DNA from: Owenia fusiformis
Lineage: Eukaryota > Annelida > Polychaeta > Sabellida > Oweniidae
Assembly (NCBI GenBank): GCA_903813345.2
Contig: CAIIXF020000007.1
Span: 24,665,564 to 24,729,563, forward strand
Length of the DNA stretch: 64,000 bases
Reading direction: 5' to 3'
Part shown: positions 30,880 to 45,800 of the stretch, piece by piece
How the letters are laid out: each line of letters opens with the position of its first letter
Position numbering within the stretch: the first letter of the stretch is position 1
Notes under the pieces: model-generated
Database searches by the model: none
The model's input: the letters and a program-made list of their open reading frames with translations, nothing else
What the model was told of the DNA's origin: nothing
Made by a program: the position numbers and the translations under genes

Positions 30880-33800
30880 CTGGAAAATATTAAAGAAATA
30901 ATTCCCTTTTAGCATCATTGAAACAACAATTGGTTTCCATCAATGGAAATGGTAATAATATACAATATAATACGATAATGCAAGGGAAATACATTTACTA
31001 TATTCATCAAAAATTTGTTTAATGATGATGATGGTGATTTGATAATGAACAACTTATTAATGTAGTAGTTATTAAATAGTTTAAGCAATCACACATTCAG
31101 TCAAAAGCTTTAGTATGCCCCAGGGTTTATGGTACCATCTTAATCTAGTGTTTTTAAGCATCTGGAATGTCTTATTTTAAAGCATTTTAAAACAAGGTAA
31201 CACAAAGTCAGCATGCCTTGCGTGTTGTATATAAATTTCATATTACTATCACCTATCATTCCTCCCAAAGACCTCAAGATACGTCATAAAAAAGGTAATG
31301 CCAATGGGACCTGTTTCAATATTTCAAATCTTAAAGTTGTTTCATTTATCAAATTGATACGAAGAATTCCCCTAAAAACTAAATTATTATGTCCTGTTTG
31401 CTGGAGTATATCAACCAAGTGACCTTGTGTAGCGATGATAAAAAGTCACCCCACCTCTTTGAACATTCCCAATAATAAAACAAAACATAATCTACACCTA
31501 TTGGTATACCTGTATATCAGGATTTCCTAAATTCCCCGTCATTGTAACATCTGGAGCCCGCGGTGATATCACGGGGAGAGGTGGTCGATTTTTATTAAAA
31601 TTTGCCGACATCAAAGATGCTGGCGGTTTTTTAAATGGACTAGAGGGTTGCTGCGGCTTCACTGCAAAACACAAATAAAGATGGCGCTCAAAATTATGTC
31701 ACAATTTCTGCCGATGTGTTTGTAAATCTAAATCCTTGCTTGAATCATTTTTTGTTGTGAATCTAGTTTTGTTGTAATATTTAGTGATAAATTCCTAATA
31801 AGGATCGATATCACATTTTTATTATTTTGACTGTCAAACAAGTTTGTTATTAATTGTAACTAACTTAATGATATAAACTCCTTAACTAAAAATAACATAT
31901 CACTAAATTGAAATGTTAGATTCAAAGTTTGTTATTTGCAGAAAGATCTATGGCTAAAGATGACTATACTTGAACTAATCTAATAGTTGAGGTAAAGGTT
32001 TTAAAGATAATTTAAAAAAATAGAAAACTAAAAATGATTGAAATTTATCAGAATGAAAAACTGAAAATAAAAATGATTTGGCATGTTTACTCATACTATG
32101 TATACAGCAACACCTTGCTTAACACCTTTCACAAGATAGGAAATGCAATCGCTTGGTTTTGATTACAAAGTGTTTCTTCTTTGCGATATGATATCTTCCC
32201 TCGGGATAAATCTCATATACACCAGTTATACAATTGCAGTAAAATATGTCGATAAAAAACAATAATGTATAAAAATAAGAATAAAAAATTCATTCAATAT
32301 GAACAAGAGCAGATATTGTGACATCAGGGTTAATTGATAGTTAAGCGTATTTCCAATTTAGCGAAGAGACATATTCAAGAAAAATCCTGATTGTTTCTCT
32401 ATTGTCTTTCCATCAATTGAAAATACATTGTACATAACGGATTGTTCACAAAGATCACTTTTTACAATTTTGTGCGATTTCCTTTTTGAACAATCCTTCT
32501 ATATATAAATATAAGTGCACGGCATGCATTGAATAAGCTACTGAGCTAGCACCATTAAGCTACTAAGCTAGCACCAATAAGCTAGCATCTATAAAAAATC
32601 TACAATAACGCAGAATAGAGTAAAATTAACATACAGTAAAACCTGTCTTTGTAAATACCCCACAAGACAACACCTCATAGTAATACTCAGGGAAAAGAAC
32701 ATCTAAGTATAATTCTAGTTTAAGTCCCTTTTAAAAATTTCTTCAGTTGAACAGGTTTTACTGTACTCTGTTTCGGATTACTCAAAATACTAAATACTCA
32801 AGTCTAGATACTCAAGTCTAAAGAGAGAGTACATGCATTCAGGGTGAAAGGCTAGCTCTTGTACTACTGTTTGTGGGTACTGATCGTGCGGGCAAATATT
32901 GTTTCATAGGTGTGTACTGTCTTTGTTTTCTGTGTAATTTTGCTGGATGAAATCTAGGAGATGAGTTTCTTTTTAGCATAAATGTCTCAACTGTATCTTG
33001 TATATTTTCTTGATATTGCTTTTCATGTTTTCTGATTTTGAAATATTATTAAGGTTGTACTTAGTCGGATTTTTGATTTATATGGAGAATGATGAAATAT
33101 AGAGATACACCCACCCAACTAGAAGTTGACGACCCCGACCCCTAAAATGTGAACCCAGAGTGTCGTCCAGCTCACTAAAAGCCACATTGCACATGCAGAA
33201 CAAAACAGAATTCATGTGAACACAAAGAGTGATAAACAACACCAATACATTACAACATGCAAAACACAACATTGACCACACTACACAACATTCACCAAGC
33301 CTGGAGTAAACCCCATCAGGTCATAACATAAAGTTTTACCTCGTACAATTCTGTCGGGAGGGCAATCATCTACACAACCAAAATAAAATGTGGAAATTAT
33401 AACCATAATGTGAAATATAGGAGTGATAAACCAAAACATGGTATGATCTTAAAATTAATTGAAGTGGATAACATATTTGACATTCAGAAAGTGAAAGTAT
33501 GGATCAAAAGTATTAAATAAAATTACGAAACATAAAGGATAACAAAATAAGTAACCAATACAGAAATTACAAATACCAAAAATTTAAAAAGATGGTGACC
33601 CAAAAAGCTTTAACATTGACTCATGCGGTACAACAGTTGACCTAAAGATGGCGTACCTATATGCCGAGCAGCAGGAGTGCTTGGGGCACTCTGCTGGTTA
33701 AGTAAATGAGGGGGCGGCCCCGGTACAGTGAAACTTTTCAGGGGGTGCTGAGGCCTAGGGCCCGGAGGAAGACTCTTATTCGTTCCATCCGTGCCATCGC

Positions 33801-36800
33801 TACGGCTACTATGCAACGAGAGCTGGTCATATGGAATAGGTGGCAGTTCATTTTGAGGCGAGGGGGACGTAGGAGATTGAAGTCCTGCAGATATACATTC
33901 ATAGACACCACATAAAATTCATATTTCTGAGTATTACATACCTAGCGAAGCATTTGTATGGAAGTCAATGGGAAAGTTAGCGAGCTATATCCACCGATAT
34001 TGCCCGATTACCCCGATATAGCCCGCTTACCTCGTTTTGATATTAGATTTCTTTAATAACCATGATAATATCATGACGTCACGTCATTGATACAAAGTAA
34101 CCATGGGAACAAAGGCATGTAATACATCAGTTATGTCACTATGACGTGAAATATGCCTTCGTTCTTGCCCAAATATAGAGCCTCCCAAGGTCGGCCTATA
34201 TTGGGAGAACTCAGGCATATTTCACGTCATAGTGACATAACCTCTAAATATTATATCCCCATAGGTATGCTTTGTAGGTGATGGTTTTTCCTGCTTTTAG
34301 TTTCATATCTCTACAAAATATCCTTTCAATAACAAAATTTTCATGAAGATTTTCCCAATTTTTTCTAAATCTAAAGCCAAAATAAGATTGGGGTAAGGGG
34401 GAGTAAAATATGACGAGTCAGCAACATTATTAGTGGCACATCTAATATATATAGCAGGAACCTCATTAAATAAAAGCTCAACATACTGACATCAGTCTAT
34501 CATATGCCTCATGCATGTAAAAAGTGCATTTAATACCAATTATAGCCAAGCTTAATGTAAACAAGCTGAAGAACAAAAGCATGTGATGAAAAAATCTGCT
34601 CGAGTTCATATGAACATTCTAAGACATGTGGATATTTTTTTTAAATGATGAGCTAAATGATAATTTTAAATGCTGACATTTTCAAGCACAGGGTTGAATT
34701 CAAGCTATATGAAAAATTCCAAGCTCATACGGACTTGGTAAGCTCTGAAAAGTTTTAATATTTGGACATTTCAAGGTCCTTTAATAAATACAAGCTCATT
34801 TGGGATTCAAGATACTTTGAAAAATGTGAAACTTCAGATATTTCCAGGCTTTTCAGAGGATTTCAAGATTATATAGAAACTCACTTATTCTAAATGATTT
34901 TCAAGCACTATGAACATTTTCAAGCTAGTAAAATGATTTCAAGCTGATATGTATATTTCTAACTAAACGACCTTCAAATCCATAGGTCATTTCAAGCTCC
35001 TTCACTGATTTCAAACTCATATGGTAATATGCATGTTCTAAATGATATCCAAGCAAATGGGACATTTTCAAGCTCTTAAAATGACTTCATATAAAAGATG
35101 TCAAGCTTATGAATCTGTTCAATAGATGTCAAATGTTGCTGTCTCTTCAAACTTTACACATATGTATTAAAGCACCCTGTATTTATATTGATACAAAAAT
35201 AGGTGACACCCTGGTTTATAAATATTTTGAGACATTACACCCTGCTCTATTTGTAAAATGTAAATATCTTCGATATTTTAAAAGGACAGAAAATCTACAA
35301 AGCACAGAAAGATTTATATTAGTGATAAAAAGAAATGTATGCACATTTAAACAAAATGATGAATAGATGTTTCATCAAATTTTCTTTGTTTCATAAACAA
35401 TCACAATTTGTCAAAAAGAATGAAAGTGGAAATTACCATTTTTTAATTGCTTACTTATTAAAACGAATAATGTTTTTTTGTACTTCTTATGACAAACATC
35501 TGAAACACAGAGGAATTGTTTAAATGTGCTTGATAAAAGCTGATCAGAATTCTATTCATAGAGATAACTAGGACAGAAATCTACATGGATTAACACATTT
35601 ATCAGTTCCGTTAGTGCGCAAAAGACTAGATGGCAGCACCTGGCTTGTCCAATGACGCTCCCATACTTTGAACTTTTCGCAACATTCGAGTTCGCTCATC
35701 GTCAGTTGTTTCTTGATCTACAATAGACTCTAGTCATGTGACATGCTATCTATGTGACATCATGGTGATATGACATCATAACAGGATGACATCATCGTGT
35801 CTGAATGGGTGAAAACATGGACTTCTGGTTCACATATAATTACATTATTCACAATATTGTTCATCTGCAGTATTATTCTAAATATGGTTGAATGTTTTCC
35901 CCCATTCAGAAAATCAATCTCTAATCATTGTGTGAGGTTAGATTCAAGATATCAAACAATTTGTAGGATAACTGATGGATATACAGAGGTTACACTTCAG
36001 CAGTTACCTTTAACATTTACAACCACACAAGTTACACTGCATCAGTTAAAAATGCAGTAGCTACAACTGCACAATTTAAATTGCACCAGTTAAAAGTGGA
36101 CAACTTACACTGCACCAGTTAAAAGTGTACAAGTTACACTGAAACAGTTACAACTGCAGGGTTTACCCACAGCAGTTATTACATCAGAAAAACTAACTCA
36201 AAATTACACAAAACAAAATAAAGGAATTTTTTCTCACCTGAGCTGGGGAGGGAGGAGTCTCCCGCATGCACCCTGGGGGTGCTACTGTAATAGTTGGTGC
36301 GTGGGTATACAGGTCGCGTCAATGAATCATCTCCTGATAGGTGACCATTGGGTAGCGCTGTGGCGATGGCTATAAACAAACAAAACAGTGGTGAATATAT
36401 TATTTTCTAAAAAAACTGACCAATCAGGTATACTGTCCACATATGCCCCCCCCCCCAAAAAAAATACCATGTGTAAATTAATAGAGGATCAATACACCTC
36501 AATTTGACGAACTTCTTGGGAATTTTCATCAAACTGTATTATTGCATGTTTATTTTGTTATCTACAAAGCATTGAGTTTTTCAAGATAGTTCCATCAACA
36601 GTTTGATTTCAATACAATTCTTAACTGTTATCTGTTACATTACATATGCACCAAAAGCAGAGAAAATCTAATTTACACTACGATACATGAATTTGCTATA
36701 TAAGGGGTCTAAAGACTAGACCATAGCAATAGCTATGATCCTACATTTGACAGTATTTATGGTCCTACAAGTACCAGTAGCTATTGGTCCTACATGTAGC

Positions 36801-39800
36801 AGTAGCTATGGTCCTATATGTACCAGTATGTCTAAACTTTCCAGACGTTTACAACAAAATTGTATTAAATGATAGAAATTAAATCAAAACTAAAATTACA
36901 ACAGGTATCTAAATATACTACTACTAATCTACACAGCAATAAATCTTAGTAAGTCGCAAAAGTGGCAGCCATTTTGTCGCATGCATGAAGTACCACTTAC
37001 GTTCCCTAGGGGGAGCTGGTTGGGCATCAACTGGAATCATGATAGGTTTAGGACGCAAGGCTCGGCGATAACGATCATCTTGCGAATCATAAGCTGAATC
37101 ACCTAGCAACAATAATGCAGGTTGTCATGGTAACACTCATAATACCTCATTTTGTTTACTTTCTCAATAAGTCTGGTGAGGTACATTTGCCTTTCTCAAA
37201 GTGTTCCCTCTAAATATCCCATTCTCAAATATGCCCTCTTGATATATGCCCTCCACAATGCCCTTCATAATTCTTTCCCTTAGCACTATGCATTTTTATC
37301 ATGGAAACCCTTCCACATGTATGCCCTTTAAAATTAATTATATGCCCATCTAAATATATACTAGATAAAGTACCATGTTCAGTATAAGCCCTTCTAAAAA
37401 TATATGCCCTTATCAGTTAATGTAATGAGGTGAATGAAATGCATCTCACACTAGAATCATTAACTATACAGAACTTATATTATACACTACCAAGTGTGCA
37501 CACTAATAAAATACAGAAATTATATGTGCTAACCCAGAAGAAAATCATCAAGGCGGTCATGCCATTTTCATATTTTCATGTTTTTCCTCCTTAAAAGGAA
37601 AAAACTGCCAAATTTTGGGATATTTCTCTACAATTTGATTTGTTCACTATGAGCATGTCTATTCTATTCCTTACTAATTCCACATCTTTCATCTCTATTT
37701 TATGTTTCCCTTAAAAAGAAAAACTGCCAAATTTTGGGATATTTCTCTACAATTTGATGTGATCACTATGAGCATGTCTATTCTATTCCTTACTAATTCC
37801 ACACCTTCTTCTCTATTTTATGTTTTGAAACATGACCATGTCTGATGACGTTCTTCATATGGGTAATTAATACACAGAGGTAGATATTCTATGAGTACGC
37901 TAAACTATACAATATAATATAGTGGAGTGCAGTTAGAAATTAAACTAAATTTCAATACAAAAATTATAATTCATAAAACAAAATCATATTTTAGAATCTC
38001 ACAAAAAGCAGATTTGTCATACATATGCTAATAATTAGACTATTATTATAATTAAACGTTATTGTTTAGTAGAAAATAATGATACTTAAATAAAAGACTA
38101 TAATACTTCAAATGATACCTAAACCAATAAAACATTTTGTGAGTAAACAGTGTATACAGTAAAACCTATACGTTGTGGATGACACTTCCTGTTATGTGAA
38201 CACTTTGTGTTAAGAGAACACCTCATGTTGTGTGAACACCTCATGTAATGTAAACACTTCCATTATCTGTTTACATGTGTTCATGCATACATGTACATAT
38301 ATAGGTTTTACTGCTATGGCAAACAATGGGCAATAGTAGAGAGAAACTGCAGACCACGTGGTAAGCAAGAAACCCAGTGTTAAGTCTTCAATAAATTATT
38401 TCTGAGTAAATCATCTTCAGATCTTCATCCCTGTGATGATATTCCAGTCTGAGATGAAATTACAATACACCCCCAAGCAGCATTTAATGTTTTGAGGACA
38501 GGACCGTATTTGGGTGGACAGAGTAGGCAAGTATGGGACATGATCAATCCTTGATACAAAGCTTATGGTTATGGGATTAATGGTTATTATCAGATATACA
38601 AATAGAAACTGAGCTATAGACACAATAAGGTGCACATATACAAAGAAATAAAACTATTGAAATAAAAACTGAACTGTAGACAAATAAAAAACTATGAACA
38701 AATAAAACTATGAACGTATAGAACAATTTCAAAAAAATAACTACGAAAATATAAAACAAAACTATGAATACACAGAAACAGAAAACTGAATGCATAGAAA
38801 CAGAACCATGTATCAAACAAACAGAACTATGAGTACATACAAGAACATATACAGAATAATGGGAACATTAAAACGAAACTGGAAACATAAAAACAAAACT
38901 ATGGGCACTAAGAAACAGAACTATAAGTACATAGAAACAGAACTATGGTACATAGATACAAAACTAAGGAAGGACAATATATGATGATTTGAGCACAGGA
39001 TGGATGACAGGGCAAAGCGAAGCTAGAAAAGAGAAGTACCCAGCCAAAGCGACAACACTTACTTATAAAAGAATTACGTCTTTTATCCATTTCCAGTGGC
39101 ATTTCTTCTGGATTCTGCTGCATGTCTTGAGGTATTGTTGTGACCATTAAAGGCTCCTGTTGCGAGCGGTCCATATTTTTCAGCTCCATTTGGTCATGGA
39201 TCCAAAGATCTGGAGGTTTCAAGTCTTTATTTGGTCCACTCTTGGCTGCAGTCTTGGCTGGTTTGTATCTAAAATAATGGACAGAATTAAGCCTTCAATT
39301 TACCATTGTAAATCAGTCTATCATCTATAATTATCATAATTATCAATTCAATGATATACGAAATATAGTAGTGACAGAAACAATGTAAACCTAGCTAAAT
39401 TCATGGTGGGTCTTAAAACCACCTTGAAATATGTACAAGGGGAATACATATTTCCATCCATAAACTAAAATCATGACAATTAAGCCTTCCTTTTCACCTT
39501 CAAATATGTACAAATGCCATGTCAATTTCAATTTCCACCCCTCATTTACTTTTTGCTGCCTGTATATCACTTACTTTGACCTCCTCTCTGAGGAGTTGTT
39601 ATCCATACGTCTTTTACACAAGAACACGATGACACCGACGATCGCGATAATCGTCACGCCAGCAATACATGCGATGATAATCCAGAGTGTGTTAGTGGAA
39701 ATACCACCTGAGCTACCCTGTTGGTTGTCTTTTGAATTACCAGTATTGTCTCCAGCGTCTAGGGGTGGATCCAAGATCCCTGGGGTCTTAATAGGCCCAC

Positions 39801-42800
39801 CTCCTGTGCCATCCGCTGTATAAGAAAGCACAAATGGATAAGTTAGAAAAACAAGTCAATTCTGAATTGATTGCTATTAATCATTGACATGCTGAAATAG
39901 AAAAGCCAAAATACTATAGTGCAAACCACGAGGAAAAGGTGTGCCATTGATTTTTATTTTTAGTGAAAATTCTCTTTATTTGAATGTTTTTCTCAAAACT
40001 TATTTATCGACCTCGTACTAGGATCCATATTAGCCCTATTGCTAAATGAATGGTGTGCACCATGATAAAACATGTTCTCATTTCAGAGTGTTGCAAGTGA
40101 AACAGACATGTGTGAAGCATATCAGAATGACAAATACACCCTTCCATTGTCATTTTTAAATTTCCTTACATTTAGGTGTGCTGTAAATTGCTGTTGATGA
40201 GAAAGGACCATATCCCTTGCTGTTTCTCGCTTGGACCTTGAAGTAGTAAGTTGTCTCAGGAGTAAGTCCCTTGATGGTTACAGTCAATTTATCTCCCAAT
40301 ACGCCCTCCACTACCCAGTCTCGATCATTGCGTGTCGCATCTGTCGTGTAAAACACAAGATAACCTGGAAAAATATATCACATGTTTATAGTAGTATTTA
40401 TTTTGGAAAACAATCAATATCTTTTTTTAATTAATGATTTATTTCAATATAAAATATAAATATTCATACACATATTGCAGCTTTGAAATAAAGCATGATA
40501 AGCTACAATCAACCTTATTGATGTACATGTGCATTTTTGTTGAAATACTTAGGATTAAGGGTTTCCAGAATTATATATCATTTGAAAGCTTACTTCATGT
40601 TTTTTGGAATCTGATTTGCTCACAGACACTGGATTATGGGTTGGTTCTCATTCTATGAAAAGCCAACAATTTGTTTGATCTTTGACATACCTGTGACCTG
40701 CCCATTTGCCACACGGGGAGGCTGCCAATTAAGGATAAGATGTGACGGATTTCTAGCTGCACGAATGGTTGTCAAGTCTCGAGGGGCAGTCTGGGGGATC
40801 CCCTCAAATGTCCTATTTGTCACACTCAAGCTCCACGTACTTTGCCTCTTTCCTTTAATCACCTTCACTGAGAATTCATATTCAGTGTTGGGTTTCAGAT
40901 CTTCTATATGGACATTGAGATCTGTTGAGTTGATGTATTTTGGTTTTTTGTTATATGGTGCAGCGTTATACTTGACTGTGTAATATCTAATATCGGTGAT
41001 TCGCTGATTTCGACCAAGAGTAGAATCAGACCATGTGACCACAATAGTTGATGATGATAGGACAATGGCTTTAAGCCCAACAGGAGGAATCATGGGAGTG
41101 GCAGACTCCTCTTGTGCTTTCTGACGAGTTGATACAGTCTCTAGGCTTGGTACACCAAAACCTTTATTATTGTTTGCTCTCAGACTTATGACATACTCCG
41201 ATCCAGGTTCTATAAAATATGTGATTAATTTTTATAAAACAGTTTTGGCCACTGAGGCTGTAAATAAAATGATAATTAATCCAATGAAAATATGTAAACA
41301 GTATTACCTATTAAAGGTTTGAGAAACCCATAAATGGCATTATGTACAAATAATGCCTTCCTTAAATCTTATTTTACAGATATAATAACCAACAGCAAAG
41401 ACCATGACCAACTTACCTAGATTTCTCAATGTATAATATCTTTGCTTTGCGTCAACATAAATCTCATGGACATCTGGGATACCTTTCCCATAGCCAATCT
41501 TATAGCCTCTGATCTTCACTTCGGTGTTGACAGGGGGAGTCCAGCTGACGACTATAGAGGTTGGTAGAGGGCGCACTCGCAGTGAACTGGGTTGTCCAGG
41601 TACGGTGGATTCTAAATTAGAAATGGTTAAATTTTAGATTTATGAACAAATGAACACGACGTTTCCAATTTTAAAGCTGTGTCCCCAAGGAACCAAAAAC
41701 CATTGACATTTTGTTTTCAAATTGATAATTGTCACTGACACTTATATAATGGGTTTCCAATTATGTTTTTGATGCTTTGATAAACTTTTAAGTTTTCTAA
41801 TGATTGTTTTTACCCTCAATGCTGATGCAAAAGAAATATTTCCCTCAATTTAATAAAAATTCAACAAATATCGTAATATTCTGTTTTCATTTTCTGTGCT
41901 TATTCAAATTCCCTGTGCAATTTCCCCATAGACATAATAGAGAACATACCATCAAGATCAGAAATGAAAGTTTCAGCACGCAGCCACTCAGTGGCAGGCC
42001 CACTCCCATTGACAGTCATGGCGGATATTCTAACAACATAGGTGGTGTGGCGTTGAAGATCAGCAATAGTATAAACCCTCAAGTCCCCAGCAGTTGTAAA
42101 TGTCTCTCCCCGACGAGCACCCTCGCGTTTGTATCGGATTTTGTAACCTGTTATGATACCATTGCGATTTTCCTCAGAAGGAGGTTCCCATCTTATTACG
42201 ATACTCTGAAATGAAAAAATAGTTGAATTTTAGGCAAGGAAAAAATATTTTGGTTCCAGTTGTCATGGTTTCAAAATCTAAACATTGTTAGCACTCATAC
42301 TCGTGGAAATTCAAATTCCTTTTTTTCTTGAAAAAATTCTGGAAGATAAAAATTGTAACTTGAAATACCTTTCATATCAAGAGAATTCAATTCAAAACTT
42401 ACTGTTGAGCTGTCTGTTTCTATGGTAACGTTCTGTGGGACTGCACTCGGGACGTCAGAATATGTCCTCGAGTTGACCTCTTCCGTACTCATCCCAGGGC
42501 CATTACTGTTAAATGCCACCACCCTAAAACTGTACTCTGTGAACCCTTTGAGACCAGACAGGATCTTTTCTAGACCATTCACAGAGACATCGGTTTCTTC
42601 CTCTGCGCCTACTTTATAGTAGTAGAGTTTATAGTTGGTGATTGCGCCATTTGGTTTCTCTGGCGGCCGCCACATGACTTTGATAACAGATGGACTAAGG
42701 GGAAATGCTCGGAGTTCACGAGGCGAGCTTGGTACATTAACTGAAAGCAGAAATATTTTTTAAAAATCACATTCATAATTTCATATGCATGTCCCCAAAT

Positions 42801-45800
42801 GACAGGTCCATTTTTCTATACAAACAAAAAATTCAAGATTCTGTTTGTGTAATGATCACAACAAATTAGAGTCATAGTTTTCTCACTAAGAAACCAACAT
42901 GCTCATTTTACTAATCAATTCATAGCAATCAGAAAAAAGTAACGATAGTTGAAAATTAAATTAAAAAAGATTGAGCAAGAGTGAAATCAGGAAGGAATAA
43001 ATAGAAGTACAAATTCAGTTAATTCTCAATAAATTTCTAGAAAATTAATCAGATATATTCAGAAACATTCATAAAAATGCAAAATCAGAGAGAAATTCTT
43101 TGCAAGGGTAAACATTCTCCAGATACAAAACAACAGTTTGCCTAAGGGCAGAGACCCAATAAAGGTTATCTCTATAAAATTGTTTAATGAAATAAATGGG
43201 TATAATATTTATCAATTACTGAAGCAACAATTGAAACTTAACCTTATAAAAGCTTCTGTAAATCATAAATAATTAAATTATAGCAGATATGTTTTCTATC
43301 CAAAATTATATAAAATATTTGCTTTGGCATTCTGCTTTATTATATTGAAACTTTAGACGAAATTAATCAATAGTGGGATGCAACAAGAAATCTACTCATC
43401 TAGAAATGTACGATATTGAATATTATTACAATATTCATTTTTTTGTTAAAATATTAAATTGAAATGAAAATTTGGACATTCTTGTATTTCAACCAACCAG
43501 TTTATCGTAATCCTTGCAAATTCTGATTGGGTAGCTGGATTTTGAATGCTCCACTCTGATTGGTTAAGATTACTATTTCAAAGAGTGTTGAAGCTCTCTT
43601 TTAAAAATGCAGAATTAAACTCTTAAAATGGGTATGTTAATGATAATATGCTCACCCTCAGGTTGTGTCTCAACAGTTATTTCTGCCATACTCCTTCCAG
43701 GCCCGAGACTGTTGTATGCAAGCACTCTGAATTCGTATCTTGTTGACGGCTTCAAGTGCTGAATATTCAATTCAGTAGCTGAGGTGTTTGTCACTCGTTC
43801 CCTGGTGGTGAAGTAATATGTATATTATGTGAAGAGGAAATAAAACTTGTACAGTAAAACTGAATTAATCCGAACACCAGCTGGCCAAAGTTTTTTTTGT
43901 AAAAGCAGGTATTCACATATCAAGGGAGTCAATGCAGCTAGAATAGCAGGTGTTCATATTTCATGTTTTCTTTATCAAGGGAGTCAATGCAGCTAGAATA
44001 GCAGGTGTTCATATTTCATGTTTTCTTTATCAAGGGAGTCAATGCAGCTAGAATAGCAGGTGTTCATATTTCATGTTTTCTTTATCAAGGGAGACAATGG
44101 GAGATTACATAATTAGGACTGAGGACCGAGAGAAAGTGTTCATCTTAAGAGGTGTTCAGATAACAGAAGTGTTCAGATATACAAGTTTTACAAAAATGTA
44201 GAAAACATGAGTGCAATACAATTCATATTTTCCATTAATTTGGCATACTTGCTAACCAGTTTGATTTTCAAATGTCAGAGCTTGGATATTAGGGAGTTTA
44301 AGCTTGCATATAAAATCGAAAGGCCAACTTATACGTATGACCAATCGCCCATACAAATCCATCTCTTAAATATTTTCCATTCACATTTGTGTTGTGAAAA
44401 ACATTGTAAGCTTAAACTCCCTATTGAATATAGAACACTTGTAATGTTCTATTTGAGCACTCCAACTTCAATATTTCATTTGGTATCATATTCTAGATTT
44501 AGATATATTAGGTAACGAATTGAATGATCTTTAATATAATGTGGATTATTGGGATACATGATTCTGGATTGGCAACTGAACCTAACATACCATGTATACA
44601 TACATAGCAAGAGGAGGGAAAACCCCATGATTCAATTGATGACATACGATTTCCTCCTTCGCGCACCTCCTTTCCCGGAAGTACTTACCCTCCATTTTGG
44701 TTTTCAAAGTTTTCAAATTGACCTAGTTTTAAACCAATCAACGATCCACTCGCTTAACCAATCAGCGTCAATGTCATCTCAATACAGATTTACATTGGCG
44801 TTTCTCCCCCTCTTATACATAGCTAAATAATACAATGTGTGGGCCCCATGAGCAATCAAAATCTGATTTATAGACTGAATAAAAAACAATAAAAAACTGA
44901 TATAATGAAGATGAAATGACTTCATATATTCACCTGTTTGAGCCAGTTTCCTTCCAGTATACACTATAGTTGTTGATAATAGACTCTCCAGTCATTAATG
45001 GCTCTCTCCATGATAGCGTCACAAACCTAGTAGAAACTATCGCCGCTGCCAGCTGCCTTGGGGTCCCCGGGAGATCGCTAGCTACCCCTTCTGTCTGTCC
45101 TGCAGGTGTAGGGGTGGTGTGAGGGCGGAGAGTTGGAATGGGTACGTCTGTTTTTTTCATTTTCAGGGAAGAGAGAAGAAACGAAAGGAAAAATAAACCA
45201 AAATACAAGACACCAAAGCAACTTAAATATTTAACAATAATAATAACAATATTGACATGCACGAAGTGAATGGTGTTTGCCAGGCTTCTCTTCATAATTA
45301 CAGAAATATTTTATTTTTCAAGATCAATATCTACGTCTGTTTGTTTAAGACATACATGTTATGCATACATGTTATATTTCAAACAGTTAGCTCAGATCTG
45401 GTTTGAATGAATACCTAAATATTCAAATACTTTGACATTCTTTTGAGGATTGAATTGATTTACGTTATTTCCAAATTAATACCAATTTATCTAGATACTT
45501 TATTAATAGAACTTTCTTTTGTCAACTGAAGAGAAACCTGGCAGAAATGTCATACACAATAATTCAAATAGCTGAATTCAAAGATCAGGCAGAGATTGCT
45601 ATTGAAACAACTGACACAGAAATATTCATTTTTATGGTTTTACGGGATTGGTTTGCATTCATCTAATATTGCTATATTATACTGAAGGCATTGAAATCAA
45701 GGAAGGAGATAAAATCAAAAGCATTTTTGTTTTAATGATTTTTAATTTTAGACTGATATATTCCATATGTTCAGAAAGTGATCGAGCTGTAATTTCCAAA

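Noticed and set aside
39473-39823. Plus-strand frame of 116 codons
   Set aside because: Antisense of the neogenin membrane-helix exon; no independent support.
43919-44095. Possible CRISPR-like array
   Set aside because: Units are contiguous 55-bp repeats without unique spacers, in an animal intron.
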